A DNA stretch of 64,000 nt from an uncultured Oscillospiraceae bacterium (GCA_944385405.1 CALWXB010000005.1:1-64000), one strand, 5' to 3'; numbered from the stretch's first letter, positions 16,910 to 26,208 are shown. Notes: generated by a model not told the origin, from the sequence alone. A program made the numbers and translations.

Positions 16910-17010
16910 GGGATGGTTCCTCCAATCTAAAATTCAACGAAAGTATTATACGCTATTACCTGTAAAATTTCAATAGTGAATCCTGGGATCCCGGCAATTT
17001 TAAGAAGAAA

Positions 17011-17040
17011 GAGGAAACGCCCACGAATGGGCGTTTCCTC
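17011..17040 (-). terminator. Terminator of zinc-ribbon gene
   Basis: GAGGAAACGCCC and its perfect complement with a six-base loop, followed on the minus strand by TTTCTTCTT. Confidence 0.75.
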
Positions 17041-17071
17041 AGACCGCATTATAAAAACCGAAGACGGCTTG

Positions 17072-17353
17072 TTATCTCTGCTGATCGCGCATCTTGGCGA
17101 AGCACTCGCTGCAGTACACAGGACGGTCAGACTTGGGCTCGAAGGGAACCTTGGCCTCGCCGCCGCAAGCAGCGCAAACAGCAGTGAAATACTCGCGGGG
17201 GCCGCGGGCGGCGTTCTTGCGAGCATCACGGCAGGCCTTGCAGCGCTGAGGCTCGTTCTGGAAGCCGCGCTCAGCGTAGAACTCCTGCTCACCGGCGGTG
17301 AACACGAACTCCTGGCCGCACTCTTTGCACACTAAAGTCTTGTCTTCGTACAT
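17072..17353 (-). CDS. Zinc-ribbon domain protein
   Basis: 93 residues from ATG 17353, with GAGAGGG upstream. Two metal-binding units are visible: an N-terminal CKECG...CKAC ribbon with the family block EFVFTAGEQEFYAERGF, and a C-terminal CAACGG...CSECF knuckle. Such proteins are widespread in Clostridia, are often highly expressed, and have no defined function; nucleic-acid binding is likely. It lies 38 bases after sigH. Confidence 0.88.
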   Translation of the reverse strand: MYEDKTLVCKECGQEFVFTAGEQEFYAERGFQNEPQRCKACRDARKNAARGPREYFTAVCAACGGEAKVPFEPKSDRPVYCSECFAKMRDQQR

Positions 17354-17391
17354 GATTTTACCCTCTCTTTGAAAAGAAAAATATATTGCGT

Positions 17392-18030
17392 TCAGCGTTT
17401 GCTGAGATCGCCGGAAAGAAGTTGCTGCGCGACCTTGCGCCGGATGCGCTGCACAGCGTTGTCCACGGACTTTGGGGGCTTGCCGACCGTTCCGGCAATT
17501 TCCCTGCATGAAAGACCGTCCAAATAGTACCCCAAAATCTTCGCTTCAAATTCGGACAACTGTTTCCGGACACCGGATAAGAGGGCTGCGGTATGTTCCC
17601 TGTCGATCAGGAAATCTTCAGGATTGCACTGCGCCAAATTATTGGTACCAGAGGTGTAGGAATTACTGTCAAAGTAGGGTGTATCCAAAGGAACCGACTG
17701 ATTGAGCGGTAAATGCTTATCACGCGCCGCAGCGCGGAGAACGGAATACAGCCGGTTGCGTATGCAGATTTCCGCGAAAGTCCGAAATGACGCCTCTTTT
17801 TCCGCGTCATATTCCCGAACCGCCTTGATGAGGCCCACCATGCCCTCCTGGGTCAGATCCTCACTGTCTCCCCCAACCAAAAAGAAGGGGCGGGCACAGG
17901 TGCGGACCAAACGGTTATACCGCGTCACCAGGATCTCCTCCGCCTCCCGGTTCCCCTGAGAAACCATACAGCAAAGGGTCTCATCTGGGAGCGATTCCCA
18001 GGACTTGGTGTTCTCATAAGATTTGCACAT
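17392..18030 (-). CDS. sigH: RNA polymerase sigma factor, SigH-like
   Basis: 212 residues with the sigma-70 layout: region 2 (YNRLVRTCARPFFLVGGDSEDLTQEGMVGLIKAVREYD) and a C-terminal region 4 helix-turn-helix (LDGLSCREIAGTVGKPPKSVDNAVQRIRRK). The match to SigH (Spo0H), the early stationary-phase and sporulation sigma factor, is close in length and in the PLDTP linker. No anti-sigma gene is adjacent. Assignment to SigH rather than a paralogue is likely but not certain. Confidence 0.85.
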   Translation of the reverse strand: MCKSYENTKSWESLPDETLCCMVSQGNREAEEILVTRYNRLVRTCARPFFLVGGDSEDLTQEGMVGLIKAVREYDAEKEASFRTFAEICIRNRLYSVLRAAARDKHLPLNQSVPLDTPYFDSNSYTSGTNNLAQCNPEDFLIDREHTAALLSGVRKQLSEFEAKILGYYLDGLSCREIAGTVGKPPKSVDNAVQRIRRKVAQQLLSGDLSKR

Positions 18031-18095
18031 ATCGTATTATACCTGTCTACCCATGGAAATGTCAAGCAAATGTTCAAAATCTGCCGTGAAATTCC

Positions 18096-19451
18096 TCAGA
18101 ATTTTAGTGATTTTATAAAATCCGCCAGACGCTCCGCCACTTCCTGCGCGGTTTCCGTGGTTTTCGCCTCTACCATCACCCGGATCAGTGCCTCCGTGCC
18201 GGAGGCACGCACCAGCACCCGGCCGGCGCCGGCCAGCGCTTCCTCCTCCCTGCGCACGGCGTCAGCCAGGTCCTGGGAAGCCATGATCTTCTCCTTGACT
18301 CCGCCGCTGTGGGGGACCTCCACGTTGATGAGCACCTGAGGATAGGTGGCGCAGCAGGACGCCAGCACGCTGGCCTTCTCACCGGAGGAGGCCAAAACCT
18401 GCAGGAACTGCAGGGCGGTGACCTCGCCGTCGCCGGTGGTCTCCAGCGCGGTGAAGATGGTATGACCGGACTGCTCGCCGCCGATGCGGTAATCGTGGTG
18501 GAGCATCTCCTCCAGTACGTTCCTGTCGCCAACAGCAGTGCACACCAGGTTCAGCCCATGGTTGCGGCAGAACTCATGAAGGCCCAGATTGCTCATGACG
18601 GTGGCCACGATGGTATCTCCGTTGAGAACGCCCCGGCGCTTCATATCCGTGGCGCACACAGCCATCACCTTGTCGCCGTCGATCACGGCGCCGGTCTCAT
18701 CCACCAGGAGGCAGCGATCCGCGTCGCCGTCGAAGGCCACGCCGATGTCATAGCCGCCCCGCACCACGGAGGCGGACAGGTCCTCCAGATGGGTGGAGCC
18801 GCAGCCGTTGTTGATGTTGATGCCGTCAGGGTCTTTATGGATGAAATCCGTGTGGGCCTGGAAGCGGGCGAAAAGTTCCGGCGCGGTGGCGCTGGCGGCG
18901 CCGTTGGCGCAGTCCACCAGGATCCGCAGGCCGGACAGATCAGAATCGATGGTAGAGGCCACAAAGTCGATATACTCCTGCTTCATCTGGCGCATGCCGT
19001 GGAAGCGGCGGCCGATCTCCCCCCGGGTCCGGGGCATCATGGGGGCGTCGGAGAGGATCTTCTCCTCAATGCGGGCCTCCGTCTCATCGGGCAGCTTGTA
19101 GCCCTGACTGTTGAACACCTTGATGCCGTTGTGCTCATAAGGGTTGTGAGATGCAGAGATCACGATGCCTGCGTCCGCTTTTTCCCGCACAGTGAGGTAT
19201 GCCACGGCAGGGGTAGGGATGGTGCCCACCGGCATCACATCGCCGCCCTGGTCGCAGATGCCCGCCATCAGGGCGGATTCCAGCATATCGGAGGAGATCC
19301 GGGTATCCTTGCCGATCATCAGCACCGGCCGGCGGCCCAGCTCCTCCCGCAGCACGCAGGCAATGGACTGACCCACGCGAAACGCCATGTCGGCGGTGAG
19401 GTTTTCGCCCACCACACCGCGGATTCCGTCTGTTCCAAAAAGTTTACCCAT
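18096..19451 (-). CDS. glmM: Phosphoglucosamine mutase
   Basis: 451 residues from ATG 19451, with AAAGGAA upstream. It converts glucosamine-6-phosphate to glucosamine-1-phosphate for UDP-GlcNAc and peptidoglycan synthesis. The active serine is S101 in ASHNP. The metal loop DGDADR (about 240), the sugar loop GEQSGH and the phosphate loop RASGTEALIRVM near the C-terminus are all present. The N-terminus MGKLFGTDGIRG is canonical. Confidence 0.96.
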   Translation of the reverse strand: MGKLFGTDGIRGVVGENLTADMAFRVGQSIACVLREELGRRPVLMIGKDTRISSDMLESALMAGICDQGGDVMPVGTIPTPAVAYLTVREKADAGIVISASHNPYEHNGIKVFNSQGYKLPDETEARIEEKILSDAPMMPRTRGEIGRRFHGMRQMKQEYIDFVASTIDSDLSGLRILVDCANGAASATAPELFARFQAHTDFIHKDPDGININNGCGSTHLEDLSASVVRGGYDIGVAFDGDADRCLLVDETGAVIDGDKVMAVCATDMKRRGVLNGDTIVATVMSNLGLHEFCRNHGLNLVCTAVGDRNVLEEMLHHDYRIGGEQSGHTIFTALETTGDGEVTALQFLQVLASSGEKASVLASCCATYPQVLINVEVPHSGGVKEKIMASQDLADAVRREEEALAGAGRVLVRASGTEALIRVMVEAKTTETAQEVAERLADFIKSLKF

Positions 19452-19511
19452 AATACACGATTCCTTTCCTTGATTCTGCATCAGGCGCCGGACTGGCGCC
19501 GAAACGTTCCG

Positions 19512-20564
19512 TCAAAGGCGCAGCTGCTCCATCTCCGGATCGTCGCCAGGGACTGACAGCCCCAGGTGGGCGTAGGCCTTTCTGGTCACACAGCGGCCAC
19601 GGGGCGTCCGGGTCAAAAATCCCAGCTGCATGAGATAGGGTTCATATACGTCCTCCAGCGTCACGGACTCCTCGCCGATGGTGGCGGCCAACGTCTCCAG
19701 GCCCACCGGACCGCCGCGGTAGTTTTCGATGATGGCATGGAGCATCCGCCGGTCCACCGGATCCAGGCCCAAATGGTCGATCTCCAGAGCACACAGGGCC
19801 TCATCTGCCACGGTCTCTGTGATGACGCCGTTGGCCTTTACCTGGGCAAAATCCCGGACCCGCCGCAGCATCCGGTTGGCGATACGGGGCGTGCCCCGGC
19901 TACGCCGGGCGATCTCATAGGCGCCGGAGGGGACGATGTCCACGTCCAGGATCCCCGCCGAGCGGGTGACGATCCGCGCCAGCTCTTCCGGAGTATACAG
20001 CTCCAGCCGCAGCGTCACACCGAAGCGGTCCCGCAGCGGCGCAGAGAGCTGTCCTGCCCGGGTGGTGGCGCCGATGAGGGTGAACTTGGGCAGATCCAGC
20101 CGGATGGAATTGGCAGACGGCCCCTTGCCCACGATGATATCCAACGCGTAGTCCTCCATGGCAGGATACAGGATCTCCTCCACGGAGCGGTTGAGCCGGT
20201 GGATCTCATCCACAAAGAGAATGTCGCCCTCGTTGAGGTTCGTCAAAAGTGCCGCCAGGTCTCCCGGCTTTTCGATGGCAGGGCCGGAAGTGATCCGGAT
20301 GCCGGAGCCCATCTCCTGGGCGATGATGCCCGCCAGGGTGGTCTTGCCCAGACCCGGAGGGCCGTGGAGCAGCACGTGATCCAGGGCCTCCTGCCGCCGC
20401 TTGGCCGCCTCGATGAACACGGCCAGATTCTCCTTGGCCTTCTCCTGACCGATGTAATCAGCCAGCGTCCTGGGGCGCAGAGATCCCTCTTGGGCATCCT
20501 CCTGCAGAAAGGTCTTGGCCACCAGGGGCTCTTCGTAAATATCGTTTCCAAAGTCGATGCTCAA
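19512..20564 (-). CDS. ruvB: Holliday junction branch-migration ATPase RuvB
   Basis: 350 residues. It is the hexameric AAA+ motor that drives branch migration with RuvA. Walker [10 protein letters not shown] (about 65), Walker B FVDEIHRL, sensor ATTRAG and the C-terminal winged helix ([10 protein letters not shown]) are present. It is downstream of ruvC and ruvA but separated from ruvA by an extra membrane-anchored gene. Confidence 0.97.
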   Translation of the reverse strand: MSIDFGNDIYEEPLVAKTFLQEDAQEGSLRPRTLADYIGQEKAKENLAVFIEAAKRRQEALDHVLLHGPPGLGKTTLAGIIAQEMGSGIRITSGPAIEKPGDLAALLTNLNEGDILFVDEIHRLNRSVEEILYPAMEDYALDIIVGKGPSANSIRLDLPKFTLIGATTRAGQLSAPLRDRFGVTLRLELYTPEELARIVTRSAGILDVDIVPSGAYEIARRSRGTPRIANRMLRRVRDFAQVKANGVITETVADEALCALEIDHLGLDPVDRRMLHAIIENYRGGPVGLETLAATIGEESVTLEDVYEPYLMQLGFLTRTPRGRCVTRKAYAHLGLSVPGDDPEMEQLRL

Positions 20565-20579
20565 AGGCTCACTTCCCTC

Positions 20580-21182
20580 TCACTCCAGCTCCGCGCCGGT
20601 ATCGTCATACTGGACCAGGGTCCGAGGCAGCTCGGTGGCCCCGTCCAGGATGTAGATGTCCAGGATGTAATCCGATTCCAGATCCTCCCGGGCCACAGTC
20701 TCCCCGGCATCCGTCACAGCATAGGCGTTCACTTCCCCGCCCCGGTTGTCACCGTAGACAGTGATCTCACACTTGGAACCACCGAAGCCGCCCTCGTTCC
20801 AACTTCCGGTGAGGTGCAGACCGTCGTCGGAAAAGCCGTTCATCCCGTCATAGGACCAGCGCAGGCCGAACAGGTGCTTCTGAAACAAGGCGATGCAGCC
20901 GCCCAGGTCCTCCCGCTCATAGAGCACCGCCTTCACGCGGCCCTCCTGCGCCGTTTTCAGAAGTGTCACCTCTCTGGCCTGGGATTCTTCCAGATAGGCC
21001 TCCAGTGCCTCGTCGGACCCACCGCAGGTATTGGCTGCAAAGGCCGACTGCAGTGTCAGCCCCGCCCAGAGGCCCACAAAGAGCATCCCGATGCCCACGC
21101 CGGTGGTGAGGATTCGCTTCGTCTGGGCCGTTTTCTTTGCCTGAGCTTCTCTGCGGGCCTTGGCCTTTTTGTTGCTGTTCAC
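20580..21182 (-). CDS. Membrane-anchored hypothetical protein within ruv operon
   Basis: A 200-residue protein. A strongly basic N-terminus (Lys/Arg/Ala, residues 1-22) precedes one membrane segment (about 25-48), and the rest is a predicted extracytoplasmic beta-rich domain with two cysteines that could pair. No family is recognised. It occupies the place between ruvA and ruvB, which are normally adjacent, and probably rides on that transcript. Nothing suggests a recombination role. Confidence 0.7.
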   Translation of the reverse strand: MNSNKKAKARREAQAKKTAQTKRILTTGVGIGMLFVGLWAGLTLQSAFAANTCGGSDEALEAYLEESQAREVTLLKTAQEGRVKAVLYEREDLGGCIALFQKHLFGLRWSYDGMNGFSDDGLHLTGSWNEGGFGGSKCEITVYGDNRGGEVNAYAVTDAGETVAREDLESDYILDIYILDGATELPRTLVQYDDTGAELE

Positions 21183-21221
21183 GTTTTTTCCCCGCTTTCC
21201 GTGCCGCTGAACGGCGGCCGA

Positions 21222-21827
21222 TTATTTCACCATCTTCTTCAGGCTCTGGCGGATGATCTCCTCCAGCGGCAGCGTCTCCACATCCACACCCTTCAGGGCC
21301 GCCGCCACCTCGGCGCTGGTATATCCCAGCACTGCCAAGGCCTGTGCAGCCTCGGTGGCCTTATTTGTAAAGGTTATAGCGTTCACAGATCCGCCAGCCG
21401 AGAAATCCAGTCCCGTGGCGGCGGATTCCTTGGCCATCTTGTCCTTGAGCTCCAGGATGATGCGCTGGGCGATCTTCTTGCCGATACCAGGCGCCGCTGT
21501 CAGCGCCTTTTCGTCTCCGGTGACGATGGCCATGGCAAGAGACTCCGGCGTACCGGTGGAGAGGATGGCCAGCGCTGCCTTGGGTCCTACGCCGGAGACC
21601 CCGATGAGCAGCTTGAAGCTGCTAAGCTCATTCTGGGTGGCGAAGCCGTAGAGGTCGAAGATCCCCTCCGCCACATGGAGATAAGTATAGAGCTTCCCCC
21701 TCTGTCCCTTTTTCAGTCGGGAGAGGGTGTTGTTGGTGGTCTTACAGGCATAGCCCACACCGCCGCAGTCGATCACTGCCAGAAACGGCGCGATCTCCGC
21801 CACGGTGCCGTCCAGATAATAAAACAT
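21222..21827 (-). CDS. ruvA: Holliday junction DNA-binding protein RuvA
   Basis: 201 residues. It binds four-way junctions as tetramers and loads RuvB. The N-terminal OB fold (MFYYLDGTVAEIAP), two helix-hairpin-helix motifs (GVSGVGPKAALAIL and AAPGIGKKIAQRII) and a C-terminal three-helix domain (AAQALAVLGY) are visible. It lies nine bases downstream of ruvC. Confidence 0.97.
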   Translation of the reverse strand: MFYYLDGTVAEIAPFLAVIDCGGVGYACKTTNNTLSRLKKGQRGKLYTYLHVAEGIFDLYGFATQNELSSFKLLIGVSGVGPKAALAILSTGTPESLAMAIVTGDEKALTAAPGIGKKIAQRIILELKDKMAKESAATGLDFSAGGSVNAITFTNKATEAAQALAVLGYTSAEVAAALKGVDVETLPLEEIIRQSLKKMVK

Positions 21828-21836
21828 GGCGTCCTC

Positions 21837-22346
21837 CTAAATGGTCTCCTTCACATCTCCCGGCCGCGGGAGCCTGGAGGTGAAGCTCCTTGCATGGCAA
21901 AGTGCCAGCGCCAGAGCGTCTGCCGCGTCGTCAGGCCGGGGCACGGTCTTAAGATGCAGCAGTCGCCTCGTCATATCCATCACCTGCCGCTTTTCCGCTT
22001 TGCCGTAGCCCGTCACCGCCAGCTTCACCTGGCCCGGGGTGTATTCATACAGGGGGATCCCGCATTTCTCCGCCGCACAGAGGATCACGCCGCGGCCATG
22101 GGCTACGGCGATGCCGGTGGTGATATTGGTGTTGAAGAACAGCTCCTCGATGGAGATGACGTCCGGCCGAAGCTTGCCGATGAGTGCTTCCATATCCGTG
22201 CTGATCTGATACAGGCGACGGCTCAGCGGCAGCCCGGCAGGGGTGGTGATGGTGCCGTAGGTGACCATCTGTACCACTGCCCCCTGCGCCGCCACCAGCC
22301 CGAAACCGATGGTGGCGAAGCCGGGGTCGATACCCAAAATGCGCAT
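21837..22346 (-). CDS. ruvC: Holliday junction resolvase RuvC
   Basis: 169 residues from ATG 22346 (MRILGIDPGFATIGFG). It is an endonuclease that cuts Holliday junctions. Catalytic acidic residues are D7, the E of the IEEL block (about 68) and the DAADALALA pair near 140. A 21-codon upstream extension in the same frame lacks a ribosome site. It is first of the ruvC-ruvA-x-ruvB operon. Confidence 0.95.
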   Translation of the reverse strand: MRILGIDPGFATIGFGLVAAQGAVVQMVTYGTITTPAGLPLSRRLYQISTDMEALIGKLRPDVISIEELFFNTNITTGIAVAHGRGVILCAAEKCGIPLYEYTPGQVKLAVTGYGKAEKRQVMDMTRRLLHLKTVPRPDDAADALALALCHARSFTSRLPRPGDVKETI

Positions 22347-22413
22347 GGCACTTTCCCTCCAGTTTACATATCTGTGAGTATACCAAATTCCTGCCGCCGG
22401 TGCAACCAAAAAA

Positions 22414-22440
22414 ACGCGCCCGCCTTCCTGGCGGGCGCTG
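22414..22440 (-). terminator. Terminator after DUF4179 gene
   Basis: GCGCCCGCC and its complement with a four-base loop; on the minus strand it is followed by GTTTTTTT. Confidence 0.75.
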
Positions 22441-22448
22441 CTGCGGCG

Positions 22449-23813
22449 TTATTTGATGGGGATCGTCACTGGCACGGAGAGCTGGGTACTGTGAGAATAA
22501 TAGGCCTCCAGCCACACCTCCCCTTCTCGGTAATCCGGCAGTGGCAGCATCAGTTCCCCGTCCTCATCATCTCCCAAGACCGACATGCCCATCTGCCCCA
22601 TCTCATGGGCGGCACCGTCCGCATCAAAAAAGGTCATGGAGAAGGGGCTTCCCCGCAGGTCGGCATCCAGCCGGAAGCGCAGGAACCAGCCATCCTGCCG
22701 TAGCTGGGCGGAGGTCAGCGTCACACCCTCCGGCAGCCAGGGCGCCGTCCCGTGAGTGAGATCCACGTAGACCCGCTCGTGCGTCTTTTCCAGCCATTTG
22801 GCTCCGGTAATGTGCAGGGTCAGGCGGTCACTGTGACTGAAATAAGGGCTCTCAAGACGGTAGGACACCATAGCAGGAGTTTCAGGATCTCCGCTGGCAG
22901 TAACGCCGTTGGAGATGGACTCGAACCGGTGACCGTCCTCATTTTCCAGATAGAAGTCCAGTCCCTTCAGCCAGGCGGTATTGGCTTCCGTGCCCTCCAC
23001 GTTGATGCGGACATGGGTGGGATACACCTCCGCCTGGGTGACGGTAAAGGTCTGGCCGTCCATGGTGAAGGTCTGATCTACTGGAATGATCTCGCCCTTG
23101 GCGGTAAACCGGGGATCGAACGTCAGTTCAAAGGTGAACTCCGCCAGGATCTCCTCGCCGGATTCCGGCACCGGAGAGAGCAGCTCATCCTCATAGGCCT
23201 GCTCCGGTGCGGCCGGCGAGGAATCTTCCGATGCACCCTCCCGCTCACCTGTGACCGCAAAGGTCATGGTGAAACCCTCCGGCACATCCTGGTCCCCGTA
23301 GTCCATAGTGACATCCAGCAGCGTCCCCGGCGGCTGGCGGAAGTCTGATCCCAGCACAGAGCACGCCTGTCTCGGCGTGAATTCCGGCAGCTCGGCGGAA
23401 AGACTTTCATAGCCCTCCCCCTCCAGCGTGAAGAAGATGTTCACCTGCTTCTGGTCCACGATCACATACTCCATAGTGGCAGTGATGCCGTTTTTCGTCT
23501 GAGAGAGGCCAATGGGCTGCACATACTCGTTCTCCACGGCAGCAGAGAGGCTGGGCGAGAAGGCTACCGCCTTGGCCAGCTCCCGCAGCACCGGCACACC
23601 CCCGCAGGCATAGGCAAAGGTGGGAAAGAGATTTACCAGCAGGACAAATCCAAGAAAGCACGCCGCCAGCGATCCGGCGGGAATGCCAAGGATCCTGCGC
23701 CGCCTGCTGGCGGCGCGGCTGCGCTGAAGGGCCCGGTCCACGCTGGTATCCAGTGATGCCGGCATCTGCTCCAATTCTGTCAGCAGCATTCGATATTCCG
23801 CGTTCCGGTTCAT
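22449..23813 (-). CDS. DUF4179-type anti-sigma factor, membrane-anchored
   Basis: 454 residues from ATG 23813, overlapping the sigma gene stop as TAATG. Residues 1-41 form a short cytoplasmic part ending in a run of arginines, residues 42-62 span the membrane, and the large outer region matches the DUF4179 class, which partners ECF sigma factors in Firmicutes. The short inner segment presumably holds the sigma factor. The outer domain is beta-rich and might sense envelope signals. Assignment rests on topology and the sigma partner. Confidence 0.8.
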   Translation of the reverse strand: MNRNAEYRMLLTELEQMPASLDTSVDRALQRSRAASRRRRILGIPAGSLAACFLGFVLLVNLFPTFAYACGGVPVLRELAKAVAFSPSLSAAVENEYVQPIGLSQTKNGITATMEYVIVDQKQVNIFFTLEGEGYESLSAELPEFTPRQACSVLGSDFRQPPGTLLDVTMDYGDQDVPEGFTMTFAVTGEREGASEDSSPAAPEQAYEDELLSPVPESGEEILAEFTFELTFDPRFTAKGEIIPVDQTFTMDGQTFTVTQAEVYPTHVRINVEGTEANTAWLKGLDFYLENEDGHRFESISNGVTASGDPETPAMVSYRLESPYFSHSDRLTLHITGAKWLEKTHERVYVDLTHGTAPWLPEGVTLTSAQLRQDGWFLRFRLDADLRGSPFSMTFFDADGAAHEMGQMGMSVLGDDEDGELMLPLPDYREGEVWLEAYYSHSTQLSVPVTIPIK

Positions 23814-24289
23814 TACGTCACCTCCTCGTCCAGTTCCAGGCGCAGCAGCTGCAGCGCCCGCCTCTGTCTGGTTGCCAGCGTCCCCTGAGGGATGTCCAGC
23901 GCTCTGGCCGCCTCCGCCTGGGTATAGCCCCCGAAGTACCGCAGGATCACCACGGCCCGCAGTTCCTCCGGCAGGCACCTCACCGCTTCCCGCAGCGGCA
24001 GTGCATCATAATCGTCTGGTCCGGCACACTCCGGCAGCGCCGCAGCTCCGTCCGGATGGAAGCGTTTGCGGCGCCGCAGCTCCCGGTGGCACTCATTGAG
24101 CAGGATCCGCGTCAGCCAGGTCTCGAAGAAAGCCGGTTCCCGGAGCTTCTTCAGGCTCCGCAGCGCCTGATATACCGCCTCGTCCACAGCCTCCATGGCG
24201 TCGGCCTCACTGCCCAGATACAAATATGCGGTACGGTAGAGCCGCTGCCGCACCGACTGGGTCCTGACAGCAAATTCATTGCGATCCAC
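23813..24289 (-). CDS. ECF RNA polymerase sigma factor
   Basis: 158 residues from GTG 24289, which sits six bases after AGGAGG; upstream in-frame ATGs at 24295 and 24316 have poor spacing. Region 2 (RLYRTAYLYLGSEADAMEAVDEAVYQA) and region 4 (LPEELRAVVILRYFGGYTQAEAARALDIPQGTLATRQRRAL) are clear. It is coupled to the membrane anti-sigma gene downstream, so it likely answers an envelope stimulus. No autoregulatory promoter could be recognised. Confidence 0.9.
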   Translation of the reverse strand: MDRNEFAVRTQSVRQRLYRTAYLYLGSEADAMEAVDEAVYQALRSLKKLREPAFFETWLTRILLNECHRELRRRKRFHPDGAAALPECAGPDDYDALPLREAVRCLPEELRAVVILRYFGGYTQAEAARALDIPQGTLATRQRRALQLLRLELDEEVT

Positions 24290-24360
24290 GGGCATCCTCC
24301 TCTCGTCTGTTTTCATTTATTAGAGTCCCGATACAGGTGTTTTATTTGCATCCGGACAAA

Positions 24361-24392
24361 AAAATTTCCGGCGCGGCTGCGCCGGAAATTTT
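24361..24392 (-). terminator. xerD terminator
   Basis: AAAATTTCCGGCGC and its complement with a GGCT-type loop; a run of T follows on the minus strand. It begins 11 bases after the xerD stop. Confidence 0.8.
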
Positions 24393-24402
24393 CTGTTTTG
24401 GA

Positions 24403-25290
24403 TCAGGCCCTGGGATGGGCTTTCTGATACACGTCCTTGAGCTGGCGCTTGATGACATGGGCATAGATCTGGGTGGAGGAGATATCCGCATGCCCCAGCA
24501 TCTCTTGGATGGAACGCAGGTCCGCGCCGTTTTCCAACAGGTGGACGGCAAAGGAGTGGCGCAGGGTGTGCGGTGTGATGTCCTTTTCGATGCCTGCCCG
24601 CTCCTGATAGTACTTGATGATTTTCCAGAATCCCTGACGACTCATGCGCTCTCCGCTCATATTCACAAACAGTGCCGCTTCATCCCCAACGGCAATGAGC
24701 TGGGGGCGGATATTGCGTACATAATCCGAAAGTGCCTTTACCGCCGTGTGATAGAGCGGGATGATCCGCTCTTTCCCGCGGCTGGCACAGCGGATAAAAC
24801 CAGCAGCCAGGTTCAGATCCTCCACATTCAGCGCGATAAGCTCACTGACCCGGATACCGGTGGCATACAGCAGCTCCAGCATGGCATGATCCCGGTAACC
24901 CTTGGCATCCACACACTGGGGCTGCTCCAAAAAAAGCTCCACTTCTTTATTGGTGAGGATCTCCGGGTATTTCCGCTCTACCTTTGCCGCTGCCACCCCT
25001 TTTGCGGGATTGGCATCCACGCCCCCCTCTGCCAGCAGGAAGTTATAGAAAGACTTTACAGACGCCAGAAAGCGAGTGGCAGAAGATGCGGATTTTCCGT
25101 GTCCTGTCATCCAAGTCATATACGACTGGACCATGTCACCCTCCGCCTCCCGCAAACCACAGCCGTAAGTGCTCTGCAGATACCTGGCAAATTGGGTCAC
25201 ATCCCGCAGGTAAGAGCTGATTGTGTTCTGGGAGGCATGTTTTTCTTCCTCCAGATATGTACCATAGCGCCGGATATCATCTGTCTCCAG
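24403..25290 (-). CDS. xerD: Tyrosine recombinase XerD-like, probable CTG start
   Basis: 295 residues if it starts at CTG 25290, the usual XerD length. AGGAGG lies eight bases upstream, and no ATG, GTG or TTG occurs at a suitable place. The core-binding domain (YGTYLEEEKHASQNTISSYLRD) is followed by the catalytic domain with ARG in YATGIRVSEL, HTLRHSFAVHLL and the nucleophile tyrosine near STQIYAHV. It resolves chromosome dimers with a partner at dif. It follows spoIIM closely, as in other Firmicutes. Confidence 0.88.
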   Translation of the reverse strand: METDDIRRYGTYLEEEKHASQNTISSYLRDVTQFARYLQSTYGCGLREAEGDMVQSYMTWMTGHGKSASSATRFLASVKSFYNFLLAEGGVDANPAKGVAAAKVERKYPEILTNKEVELFLEQPQCVDAKGYRDHAMLELLYATGIRVSELIALNVEDLNLAAGFIRCASRGKERIIPLYHTAVKALSDYVRNIRPQLIAVGDEAALFVNMSGERMSRQGFWKIIKYYQERAGIEKDITPHTLRHSFAVHLLENGADLRSIQEMLGHADISSTQIYAHVIKRQLKDVYQKAHPRA

Positions 25291-25309
25291 AGGGACCCCC
25301 TCCTCTCTT

Positions 25310-25945
25310 TCAAATCCCGATCTGTGCCAGTGCGAGCTCCAGCAGCCTGGAGGAAAGCAGCAGATCCAAACACACACCCAACAATAAAACGACCACTGCT
25401 GCACCGAAGCGCAACCACCAGTCCCGGCCATACACCACTGCCCGCAGACGCCGCCCACTCCCAAAGGATGCACCCGCCAAAGCTGCTGAAGTCTCCAGTG
25501 ATGCGGCTGCCAGCACGAAAAAGCATGGCAGCGTCAACAGGCAACGCAAGCCGAATACCGCAAGGGTCAGAATCACCCCATGTGCTCCGAAGGTAGCGGT
25601 AAAACAGCAGACAGAAAAGGACAGGAAAAATCCAAACGCCAGCGCTGTGCATGGCAGCAGGATCACTCCTACAGAAGCAAAACCCAGGAAAAAAGCCAGC
25701 AGCGGATAACGCAGATACAGCACTGCCGTAGACAGCAGTGCTCCCAACGGACGCTGCCCAGCAGCGCCCAATTGTACATAATCCGTGAGATACTGCTTCA
25801 GCTCCGCTCCAGTCTCGTCGGGCACCCTGCCCATCAAAGCCTGTCCCAAAATCACGCCGCACAAAAAGAAAAGCGCCAGGAGCAGCAGCCGCGGCAGCGC
25901 AGAGGATGATCCCGGAGCGGAAGGATTTCGTCTTTTCCAGTTCAA
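25310..25945 (-). CDS. spoIIM: Stage II sporulation protein M
   Basis: 211 residues from TTG 25945, with GAGGTGAGG upstream. Five or six hydrophobic segments are visible (about 18-38, 66-92, 95-118, 122-150, 180-203). SpoIIM acts with SpoIID and SpoIIP in peptidoglycan remodelling for forespore engulfment. The xerD neighbour supports the call. A SpoIID-family gene lies 3.5 kb upstream in this window. Confidence 0.85.
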   Translation of the reverse strand: MNWKRRNPSAPGSSSALPRLLLLALFFLCGVILGQALMGRVPDETGAELKQYLTDYVQLGAAGQRPLGALLSTAVLYLRYPLLAFFLGFASVGVILLPCTALAFGFFLSFSVCCFTATFGAHGVILTLAVFGLRCLLTLPCFFVLAAASLETSAALAGASFGSGRRLRAVVYGRDWWLRFGAAVVVLLLGVCLDLLLSSRLLELALAQIGI

Positions 25946-26168
25946 ACCGCCTCACCTCATCACCACTCTATGACGGGTACCGGCGTATTATACGAATCGG
26001 TTGACGTAAACCTTCTTTCTTTTAATATAGTGCAATTTACCAGATTTATCAAGGAATTTCCCGAAAAACTAAAGTTTTCAGCAGTTATGCACAAATGTTA
26101 TGTAAATAATATTATGTAAACACAGAAAACCGCATGCGGGATAAGCGTAAAAAAAGGAGAAAAAAACA
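25946..26168. other. AT-rich intergenic region upstream of spoIIM
   Basis: No gene was found here. It holds the promoter at 26024-26052 and an AT-rich tract downstream of the TIGR04086 terminator. Nothing else was recognised. Confidence 0.6.
26024..26052 (-). promoter_or_regulatory. spoIIM-xerD promoter candidate
   Basis: -35 TTGATA (26052-26047), 17-base spacer, -10 TATATT (26029-26024). It fits a vegetative sigma-A promoter, which would suit xerD; spoIIM may have an additional sporulation promoter that I could not identify. Confidence 0.6.
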
Positions 26169-26208
26169 CAGATGTGGGGGTACTCCAAAATAGCCGCCCC
26201 CACATCTG
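26169..26208 (-). terminator. Terminator of TIGR04086 gene
   Basis: CAGATGTGGGGG and its perfect complement around a 16-base loop, followed on the minus strand by TGTTTTTTT. It lies about 90 bases past the stop. Confidence 0.75.

Noticed and set aside
19566..22703. 1045-codon plus-strand open frame
   Set aside because: It is the antisense of ruvB, ruvA and ruvC, which have complete motifs. GC-rich third positions create long antisense frames here; it has no family features.
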